A stretch of DNA of 12,483 nucleotides, from assembly GCA_021778875.1 (NCBI GenBank), contig JAJYBT010000014.1:1-12483 (forward strand), given 5' to 3'. This DNA is from Acidobacteriota bacterium (GTDB taxonomy: Bacteria > Acidobacteriota > Terriglobia > Terriglobales > Acidobacteriaceae). Of this stretch, positions 6,648-12,483 are shown in pieces; position 1 is the first letter of the stretch, and every line of letters starts with the position of its first letter. The notes under the pieces are model-generated. The model saw nothing but the letters and a program-made list of their open reading frames with translations. It was not told the DNA's origin and ran no database searches. The translations under genes were made by a program, and so were the position numbers.

Positions 6648-7268
6648 TCAAATCTTTTCGAAGACTCCGATGTCTTCAAGCGTGGCCCGCAGAGCGCCTG
6701 CCCCCAGAAACCGGATAGCCCTGATGCCGGCATCTCTCGCACCCGCCACATTCTCTTCGCGGTCGTCGATGAACAGAATCCGCTCTGCCGGTTTGCCGAG
6801 AATATCCAGCACGCGGCGGTAAATGGCCGGGGCGGGCTTGCGCAGGCCCATGTAGCACGAACTGAATGCAAACTGGAAGTAAGCGCGCAGTCCGTAGCGC
6901 TCAAACCGATACTCGTTGGGCTCGCGCGCTTCGTTGTTCAGCGCGCCCACCATGCACTGGTTAGATGCGGAAATTTCGCTGAGGATTCCCAGCGCGCCAT
7001 CTGTCATGGGCTGCGACTGGGCGCAGAGCGCGGCAAAGAACTCTTCGCGCGTAAAGCTGCGCGGCTCATAAAACACCGCCGCATCAAGATATTCGTCCGC
7101 GCGGATCGCGCCCCGCTCCCACGCATCATAGGGGGCTGCGTGCCGCGCTTCAAACGCGTCGTAGTCCAGGTTGAACTGCCGCAACACCGCCGCGCGCTCG
7201 CGATGGTCCCAGCCGTTGGTCAGCAGGACTCCGCCCACATCAAAGAGGATTACGTCGAAGGGGAACAT
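6648..7268 (-). CDS. HAD-superfamily hydrolase (class IA, YihX-like)
   Basis: This is a probable small-molecule phosphatase of 206 aa. Motif I is FDVGGVLLT with nucleophile Asp10. The usual second Asp of motif I is Gly12, as in E. coli YihX (alpha-glucose-1-phosphate phosphatase), which has FDLGNV. Motif III Lys144 is in MGLRKPAPAIY and motif IV is ILFIDDREENVAGA (Asp168, Asp169). At motif II, where a Ser or Thr normally ends the strand, the sequence reads GALNNEA, with Asn111 instead. Residues about 20-90 form the helical cap typical of class IA. The ATG at 7266-7268 has GAGAGG 5 nt upstream. It lies between rpiB (23 bp) and gnd (12 bp), suggesting a sugar-phosphate substrate or a repair role in this pathway. 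Glucose 1-phosphate is one candidate, but the substrate cannot be read from the sequence. Confidence 0.85.
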   Translation of the reverse strand: MFPFDVILFDVGGVLLTNGWDHRERAAVLRQFNLDYDAFEARHAAPYDAWERGAIRADEYLDAAVFYEPRSFTREEFFAALCAQSQPMTDGALGILSEISASNQCMVGALNNEAREPNEYRFERYGLRAYFQFAFSSCYMGLRKPAPAIYRRVLDILGKPAERILFIDDREENVAGARDAGIRAIRFLGAGALRATLEDIGVFEKI

Positions 7269-7291
7269 CGGCGCCTCTCAGCCAATCACTG

Positions 7292-7771
7292 TTATGCAGG
7301 GTTCTTTGATCCGTCGCCGCACTGATACTTCGCCTCAATGGCCAGCACCTTCTTGAAGCGCCGCACAAACCGCTCTTCATTGGCGATGAACTCCGCCCGG
7401 ACAAATGCGTCCACCACCTCGAAGGCCAGCGCAGAGCCGATGATGCGCGCGCCGAGCACCACCACGTTCATGTCGTCGTGCTCCACGCCCTGGTGCGCCG
7501 AGTACGTGTCATGGCACATGCCGGCGCGAATGCCGGGTATCTTGTTGGCGGCCACGCACACGCCCACGCCCGAGCCGCAGATGAGAATTCCGCGCGGCGC
7601 CACGCCCTGCTTCAGCGCCAGGCCGACCTTCTCCGCAAAGTCGGGATAGTCGGAAGGCTCGGCGTTATACGCGCCAAGATCAATCACATCGTGACCGGCT
7701 TTGGCGAGATAGGCGCGCACTTCTTCCTTGAGGGGAAAGCCCGCGTGATCCGAACTGATGACTAACTTCAC
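7292..7771 (-). CDS. rpiB: ribose-5-phosphate isomerase B
   Basis: This enzyme interconverts ribulose 5-phosphate and ribose 5-phosphate. The protein is 159 aa; family members are about 145-160. SDHAGFPLK is at residues 7-15 (Asp8, His9). The active-site Cys65 lies in LICGSGVGVCVAANK, in the position of E. coli RpiB Cys66, and His98 in VEHDDMN matches E. coli His99. The stretch NKIPGIRAG is the family's conserved phosphate-binding region. The start codon is GTG (7769-7771); no in-frame ATG lies nearby, and AGGAA 7 nt upstream supports it. It is second in line after transketolase, separated by 156 bp that hold an inverted-repeat element. HAD and gnd follow closely. Confidence 0.95.
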   Translation of the reverse strand: MKLVISSDHAGFPLKEEVRAYLAKAGHDVIDLGAYNAEPSDYPDFAEKVGLALKQGVAPRGILICGSGVGVCVAANKIPGIRAGMCHDTYSAHQGVEHDDMNVVVLGARIIGSALAFEVVDAFVRAEFIANEERFVRRFKKVLAIEAKYQCGDGSKNPA

Positions 7772-7802
7772 GATATGTTCCTTTCAGCCCGGCGGCCGGA
7801 CG

Positions 7803-7932
7803 GTTAGCAGGTCAGCAAGTCAGCGGGTCAGCAAGTCAGCCCGGCGGAGTGTTTGCCGTTGATTGCCAAAAATGCTGTGAAGTTACTCCAGCCCCTGCAC
7901 CCGCCGACTCGCTAACTTGCTGACTGGCTAAC
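7803..7932. repeat. 130-bp imperfect inverted-repeat element between tkt and rpiB
   Basis: The outer ends are GTTAGC at 7803 and GCTAAC at 7932. Reading inward from each end, about 27 of the first 33 positions match, including an uninterrupted GTCAGCAAGT. The left arm also holds a 16-bp tandem duplication (7810-7825 and 7826-7841, 15 of 16 identical). The right arm overlaps the end of transketolase and provides its TAG stop (7928-7930). A 12-bp direct repeat, TCAGCCCGGCGG, occurs at 7784-7795 and 7836-7847. It resembles a REP- or MITE-like element, or an RNA processing/stability hairpin within the operon. No T-run follows that would make it an intrinsic terminator. Confidence 0.65.
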
Positions 7933-9925
7933 TCAACAGCGCCTTCGCCCTGGCCGCAATGTTCTCCGCGGTAAAGCCGAACTCCGCCATCACCTTCGGT
8001 CCCGGGGCGGAAGCGCCAAAGCGGTCGATCCCGATGACGTCGCCGTTCTGCCCGACATACTTCCACCAGCCCAGTGTCGCACCCGCTTCAACCGCCAGCT
8101 TTGGCACGCCCGCGGGCAGCACGCTGGCTTTGTACTCCGGCGTCTGTTCGTCGAATATCTTCCAGCTTGGGAAGCTGACCACGCGCGCCGCAATGCCCTC
8201 GCCGGCCAGCAGTTTGGCCGCATCCAGAGCAGCCCACACCTCGGAGCCCGTGCCGATCAGCACCACCTGCGGCCGGGCCGCATCCTGCAGCACGTACGCG
8301 CCCTTGCTTACCCCGGCAAAAACATCCTGCGCGGCAGGGTCAATCACGGGCAGATCCTGCCGCGTGAGGGCAAAGAAGCTGGGCCCGCTGCGTTCCAGCG
8401 CCAGCCGCCAGGCTGCCGCCGTCTCGTTTGCATCGGCGGGCCTGAAGTCCGTCATCCCCGGCACGGCGCGCAGCGCCATCAGATGCTCGATGGGCTGGTG
8501 CGTCGGCCCGTCCTCGCCCAACGCCACCGAGTCATGCGTGAAGATGAACAGCGCATGCACCTGCATCAGAGCCGCCAGGCGCAGCGCCGGCTTGCAGTAG
8601 TCCGAGAAGACAAAGAACGTTGACCCGAAGGGCAGCAGCCCGCCGTGCGCCGCCATGCCGTTGACCGCCGCGCACATGCCGAACTCGCGCACGCCGAAGA
8701 AGATGTTGCGCCCGGCCGGGTCCACATGGAAGTTCGCGCCCGGCTTGAATATCGTCTTGGTCGAGGCGGTCAGGTCCGCCGCGCCGCCGAACAGCTCCGG
8801 CACCTCGCCCGCGATGGCGTTCAGAATCGCTCCGCCGGCGTTGCGTGTGGCCTGCGGCTTGCCCGGCGCAAAGCTGGGAATCGCTCGCTCCCAGCCGGCC
8901 TTGCGGATGCCCTTCTGGGTGCGCTCGAACTCCGCGGCCTGCTCAGGAAACGCCGCGGCATAGCCCGCAAACAGCTTCTTCCAATCTGCCTCCAGCGCCG
9001 CGCCGCGCTCCTGCGCCATGCGCCAGTTGGCGAGCGCGTTGTCCGGCACGATAAAGCTCTGGTCCTCAGGGAAGCCGAAGAACTTCTTGGTCGCCGCCGT
9101 GTCTGCCGCGCCGAGGGCCTCGCCATGCACCTTGTTGGTGCCGGCCTTGGGACTGCCGTAGCCGATGACGGTGCGCACCGCGATAATGGAGGGCTTGTCC
9201 GTGACTGCTTTGGCCGCTTCAATGGCAGCTTCAATGGCTTTCAGGTCGTTGCCGTCGGCCACGCGCTGCACATGCCAGTGGTAGGCCTCGAAGCGCTCCA
9301 GCGCGTCTTCGGTGTAGCTGAGCTCGGTGGGTCCGTCCAGCGAGATGAGGTTGTCGTCGTAAAGAAAGATCAGCTTGCCCAGGCCCAGCGTGCCGGCCAG
9401 CGAAGCCGCCTCATGCGAGACGCCTTCCATCAGGTCGCCGTCGCCCAGCAGCGCAAACGTATGGTGGTTCACCACCTCAAAGCCTGGCCGGTTGTAGGTA
9501 GCCGCCAGATGCTTTTCCGCAATGGCCATGCCCACGGCCATGGCGATGCCCTGGCCCAGCGGCCCGGTCGTCACCTCAACACCCTCGGTGTCGCCATACT
9601 CCGGGTGGCCCGGCGTGCGCGAGCGCCACTGGCGAAAACTCTTCAAATCATCCAGCGTGACCTTGTAGCCGGAGAGAAACAGCGTGGAGTAGAGCAGCGC
9701 CGACGCATGTCCGTTGGACAGCACAAAGCGGTCGCGGTCCGCCCATTTTGCATGCGCCGGGTTGTGCTTCAACAGCTTGTGAAAGAGCAGATACGCAATG
9801 GGCGCGCAGCCCAGCGGGGCGCCGGGGTGGCCGCTTTTGGCCTTCTCCACCGTGTCAACGGCCAGCAGCCGCAATGTGTCAATAGACAGTTCGTCAAGAG
9901 AGAGTTCCGCGAGGCTCGATGTCAT
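7928..9925 (-). CDS. tkt: transketolase
   Basis: This thiamine-diphosphate enzyme moves two-carbon units between ketose and aldose phosphates, linking the pentose phosphate pathway to glycolysis. The protein is 665 aa, the normal length. SGHPGAPLG is at 31-39 (His33). The thiamine-diphosphate and metal motif starts at GDGDLMEG (161-168) and ends at Asn192 in YDDN. The catalytic Glu414 is in [14 protein letters not shown], and the second-domain [18 protein letters not shown] stretch is at 464-481. The ATG at 9923-9925 is chosen; a TTG at 9967 would add 14 unconvincing residues. The nearest ribosome-binding site, AAAGGA (9940-9945), is 14 nt away, farther than usual. An 8-codon reading frame (9948-9922) overlaps the start as ATGA. 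It follows the GH15 gene by 79 bp without a terminator. The last codons and the stop fall in the inverted-repeat element. Confidence 0.96.
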   Translation of the reverse strand: MTSSLAELSLDELSIDTLRLLAVDTVEKAKSGHPGAPLGCAPIAYLLFHKLLKHNPAHAKWADRDRFVLSNGHASALLYSTLFLSGYKVTLDDLKSFRQWRSRTPGHPEYGDTEGVEVTTGPLGQGIAMAVGMAIAEKHLAATYNRPGFEVVNHHTFALLGDGDLMEGVSHEAASLAGTLGLGKLIFLYDDNLISLDGPTELSYTEDALERFEAYHWHVQRVADGNDLKAIEAAIEAAKAVTDKPSIIAVRTVIGYGSPKAGTNKVHGEALGAADTAATKKFFGFPEDQSFIVPDNALANWRMAQERGAALEADWKKLFAGYAAAFPEQAAEFERTQKGIRKAGWERAIPSFAPGKPQATRNAGGAILNAIAGEVPELFGGAADLTASTKTIFKPGANFHVDPAGRNIFFGVREFGMCAAVNGMAAHGGLLPFGSTFFVFSDYCKPALRLAALMQVHALFIFTHDSVALGEDGPTHQPIEHLMALRAVPGMTDFRPADANETAAAWRLALERSGPSFFALTRQDLPVIDPAAQDVFAGVSKGAYVLQDAARPQVVLIGTGSEVWAALDAAKLLAGEGIAARVVSFPSWKIFDEQTPEYKASVLPAGVPKLAVEAGATLGWWKYVGQNGDVIGIDRFGASAPGPKVMAEFGFTAENIAARAKALLS

Positions 9926-9948
9926 GCTGATTTCTGCAGTCCTTTCAT
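9922..9948 (-). other. possible 8-codon upstream reading frame overlapping the tkt start
   Basis: Reading from the ATG at 9946-9948, the frame encodes MKGLQKSA and ends at a TGA that overlaps the tkt ATG (ATGA). It contains the only Shine-Dalgarno-like AAAGGA near tkt. It has no good ribosome-binding site of its own. It could couple translation, or be chance. Confidence 0.2.
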
Positions 9949-10004
9949 TGCCGTGGCCGATGCGCAAGTAAATCCCTTTATCCGACGCTACTTGTTACCT
10001 GCCG

Positions 10005-12449
10005 TTACCTGGCTACCACCGCTATTTCCACATTGTAACCAAGCCAGCGATCATGATCCGGCCAGTGAAAAGTCCATGATAGTCCACCGTGCGCGCTTTC
10101 ACTGCCCGTGGGAAGATCCGCGCAATGCCCGGCGCTGCCCAGGCTGCGGCTGGGCGTGGTCTCCATGGTCTGCCAGCCGTCGGCAGACCACACCACCTCA
10201 AACCGCTCTTCATCCAGAATGCGCAGCGTGTCTCCGGCGGCAACCTTCTGGATGGGTCGCCGCAGGCTGTAGATTTCCATGTCCTGCTGCAAAGCCGCCC
10301 GCCCTTCCGGCTCGCAGTAGCGCGCGTAAACCGCATCAATGCGGTCAAACACCTTGCCGTCCACCGTGGAGCGCAGCAGCTTCAGGTACTCCGCATGCGC
10401 CCACACCAGCGGCACCGCCGAGCCCGCCGGCTGGCCTGTCACCAGTCCCTGCGCCGGGCGGTTGGCGTCATCCCACACCTGCTCCGGCAGCATCTGCCCG
10501 CTGGTGGCAAAGCGTTCCAGCGACTTGATCAGGGGAGCAATATCCTTGCCCGCGGCCAGCTCATAGTGCGCGCGCTCGCCGGTCAGCAGCGGCCACACGC
10601 GGCCCTGTCCCCAGCCCTGGTAGGGGCCGCCGTCGGGCCGCTGCCCGTAGCCGTCCCAGTTGTAGCGCAGCCAGCCGGGCCCCTGCGGCAGATCGCGCTT
10701 CAGCACCGCGTCCACCACCTTCAGTGAGTCCATAATCAGAGCATCGTCGGCACGCCGCACGCCATAGCGCACCAGCTCAAGAAAGCCTGCATCCGCAATC
10801 TCGCGCGCCTCAAACTCATAGCGCGTGCCCGGCGGCCGGTTTGACAGCCGTATCGTCTCAGCGCAGCTGCTTTCGCTGGCATAGGCCTCGCCCGTCTCCG
10901 GCGGGCGGATGCGCATGTAATGGCGCTTGATCTCCGGATGCAGCACTCCATTGTTCGTGACCGTCCAGTCCTCCAGATGCCGCTCAATCCAGTCCGCCGT
11001 GTCCTCATAGAACTTGGCCAGCTCCAGCGAGTCATGTGCGCGCATGATCTCCGCCGCGCAAATCAGCCCCGCAATCACTGCGGCCAGAGTGGAAGGCGAG
11101 TAGCCCGCATTCTCCTCCCAGCGCTCCTGCTGGGTAATGGGTGCATGGCGCACCAGAAAGCCCGCCGCCCGCTCTACAAAGGGAAAGATGTCCATCGTGC
11201 CCAGCCCGTTCGCCTTCCACAGCCGCCACACCAGCATCAGCGGAAACGCCACCTCATCCAATTGCGTGCCGGACCAGTAAGGCCGCCCATCCACCCAGAA
11301 GTTCTGCGCAAAGCCGCCGTTGGGCTGCTGCGTGCACGCCAGGTAGACGAGCGCGCGCAGCGCCGTCTCGGCATTGCCGCAGGCCAGCAGCGCCGTGGCC
11401 GTCTGCACCATGTCGCGCGTCCACACCAGGTGGTAGCCGCCCAGGTCGTCGTCGCCCTTTGACTGTCCCCAGGGAATCGAGGCCGACGCGACGAACGCGC
11501 CGGAGAAGGTCTTGTCCTCATGCGCCAGCAGCACGTTGTGACTGGCGCGCATCAGCTTGCCGCCGTCGCACGCCTTGGGCGCCAGCCGCTCAGGGTGCGA
11601 GGCCCGCAACCACTGCTCGATAAAGCGGTCCCGCTGCTGCTCAAACGGAACCGACAGCGCGCTCACCGCCTTTTGCAGCGCCGCGTGGTGCCCCTGCCCG
11701 AAGCCGATGGCCAGCGTGCACTCGCGCATTCTGCTGCCATTCTCATGCTTCAGGTTCAGCTCGCCCAGGATTGCCAGGTTGCCGTCCGTGGCCGAGCCGA
11801 ACTCCCAGTTCATGCGGAAGTTTTCCGTCAGGTCGCGCCAGCCGTCGCTCGCGCCCACAAAGCCGCAACTGACGCGCGAGAAGCCGCAACTGGCCCCCAG
11901 CGCCAGCGCCCACCGGTTCTTCCACGCCACGGCCATCTTGTGCCCGGCAATATCCACCGCGCGCGCCGTGTTGCCCGCCCCGCCGCCATCCAGATGCGGA
12001 GCCAGCAGCGCATACACCTTAAGCCGCGGCAACAGGTCCGCGTGGCCCTCCAGCAGAATGTGCGTGAGCACCACCGGCTGATGCGGGTCGCAGATGATCT
12101 CTTTCGTCAGCGTGTACCGGCCATCGGGATCGCGATTCACATAGCGGACTCCCTGCGCATGGGGATGGATGTACTCGAAGCTGCTAATCAGGTCGCGCTT
12201 CTCTTCATGCGTAAACGTCTCGCCATCGGTAATCAGGAACCCCATGTCCCGCACCTGTGCGTGGTCGATCGTGGGGTGGTACATCTCGTTCAGAATGCCG
12301 TGCGAGCAGGTGAACCAGACACGGCTGGCGGCTGAATAGGCCGTGCCCACGGCGTCTTTCACGCTCGATGTCCAGCGCGGCGCCATGCCGGGCGCGCCAA
12401 AGGCCTCGCCCTGCTGCTCAAGCCAACGATAAAGCGGAGCTTCATTCAT
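10005..12449 (-). CDS. GH15 glucoamylase (glucan 1,4-alpha-glucosidase family), no signal peptide
   Basis: This enzyme releases glucose from the non-reducing ends of alpha-glucans such as glycogen, maltodextrin or starch. The protein is 814 aa. The first 275 or so residues look like the N-terminal beta-sandwich domain of bacterial glucoamylases. The GH15 (alpha/alpha)6 catalytic domain covers about 290-695. PWGQSKGDDDLGGYHLVWTRDM (326-347, shown in part) is the substrate-pocket motif, QERWEENAGYSPST has the probable general acid Glu445, and GQMLPEQVWD has the probable general base Glu656; these assignments follow the family. GWGQGRVWPLLTGERAHYE (612-630) is also conserved. A C-terminal beta-rich tail (about 735-814) follows. 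The N-terminus (MNEAPLYRWLEQQ) has no signal peptide, so a cytoplasmic role on glycogen or imported oligosaccharides is likely. The ATG at 12447-12449 has a modest GGAAA upstream. It is the first operon gene visible. A GH15 trehalase is less likely, given the length and N-terminal domain. Confidence 0.9.
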   Translation of the reverse strand: MNEAPLYRWLEQQGEAFGAPGMAPRWTSSVKDAVGTAYSAASRVWFTCSHGILNEMYHPTIDHAQVRDMGFLITDGETFTHEEKRDLISSFEYIHPHAQGVRYVNRDPDGRYTLTKEIICDPHQPVVLTHILLEGHADLLPRLKVYALLAPHLDGGGAGNTARAVDIAGHKMAVAWKNRWALALGASCGFSRVSCGFVGASDGWRDLTENFRMNWEFGSATDGNLAILGELNLKHENGSRMRECTLAIGFGQGHHAALQKAVSALSVPFEQQRDRFIEQWLRASHPERLAPKACDGGKLMRASHNVLLAHEDKTFSGAFVASASIPWGQSKGDDDLGGYHLVWTRDMVQTATALLACGNAETALRALVYLACTQQPNGGFAQNFWVDGRPYWSGTQLDEVAFPLMLVWRLWKANGLGTMDIFPFVERAAGFLVRHAPITQQERWEENAGYSPSTLAAVIAGLICAAEIMRAHDSLELAKFYEDTADWIERHLEDWTVTNNGVLHPEIKRHYMRIRPPETGEAYASESSCAETIRLSNRPPGTRYEFEAREIADAGFLELVRYGVRRADDALIMDSLKVVDAVLKRDLPQGPGWLRYNWDGYGQRPDGGPYQGWGQGRVWPLLTGERAHYELAAGKDIAPLIKSLERFATSGQMLPEQVWDDANRPAQGLVTGQPAGSAVPLVWAHAEYLKLLRSTVDGKVFDRIDAVYARYCEPEGRAALQQDMEIYSLRRPIQKVAAGDTLRILDEERFEVVWSADGWQTMETTPSRSLGSAGHCADLPTGSESAHGGLSWTFHWPDHDRWLGYNVEIAVVAR

Positions 12450-12483
12450 GCGTTATTTCCAGTGTGATGTGCGGGAAGGGTCA

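Noticed and set aside
7861..7900. A possible intrinsic terminator between tkt and rpiB (GCTG/CAGC followed by TTTTT on the minus strand).
   Set aside because: The stem is only 4 bp, too weak to support termination.
9994..10013. A 10-bp near-perfect tandem repeat (GTTACCTGCC/GTTACCTGGC) at the GH15 stop.
   Set aside because: It is short, has only two copies and partly falls in coding sequence; it is most likely slippage or chance.
8645..10528. A 627-codon plus-strand reading frame antisense to transketolase and GH15.
   Set aside because: It is opposite two certain genes, its protein is Arg/Ala/His-rich with no recognisable motif, and long antisense frames are expected in GC-rich coding DNA.
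11520..12335. A 271-codon plus-strand frame opposite the glucoamylase.
   Set aside because: It is antisense to conserved GH15 sequence and has the composition of a mirrored coding frame.

Overview
The window looks like chromosomal DNA from a GC-rich, Gram-negative soil-type bacterium. The best guess is Acidobacteriota (Terriglobia/Acidobacteriaceae). This rests on remembered family resemblance: the ECF sigma factor paired with a zinc-finger anti-sigma factor, the DUF4382 lipoprotein, and the grouping of pentose phosphate genes. No rRNA or other marker is present to confirm it. I see no tRNA, rRNA, CRISPR array, transposase or phage gene.

Region 1 (1-1445, minus strand): a two-gene regulatory operon. 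An ECF-type sigma factor is followed by a membrane-anchored ZAS-type anti-sigma factor that runs off the left edge of the window. Upstream of it is a roughly 355-bp divergent region (1446-1800) with a plausible sigma-70-like promoter and a perfect 18-bp GC palindrome.

Region 2 (1801-4041, plus strand): a short, handle-less RNase HI. A 254-bp AT-rich spacer with interlocking repeats and hairpins follows, and then a secreted lipoprotein with a DUF4382 domain and a carboxypeptidase-regulatory-like domain. A strong hairpin terminator that appears to work in both directions separates this gene from the convergent operon to its right.

Region 3 (12449-4078, read right to left on the minus strand): six genes in one orientation. 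They are a cytoplasmic-type GH15 glucoamylase, transketolase, ribose-5-phosphate isomerase B, a HAD-family hydrolase, a short-type 6-phosphogluconate dehydrogenase and glucose-6-phosphate dehydrogenase. Together they would release glucose from an alpha-glucan and, once it is phosphorylated, move it through the oxidative and part of the non-oxidative pentose phosphate pathway. The 6-phosphogluconolactonase, ribulose-phosphate epimerase and transaldolase genes are not in the window. A 130-bp imperfect inverted-repeat element lies between transketolase and rpiB, and its edge supplies the transketolase stop codon.

Most of the window is well-known metabolism. The least explained parts are the repeat-rich leader of the DUF4382 gene, the inverted-repeat element inside the operon, and the HAD protein with atypical motif residues.
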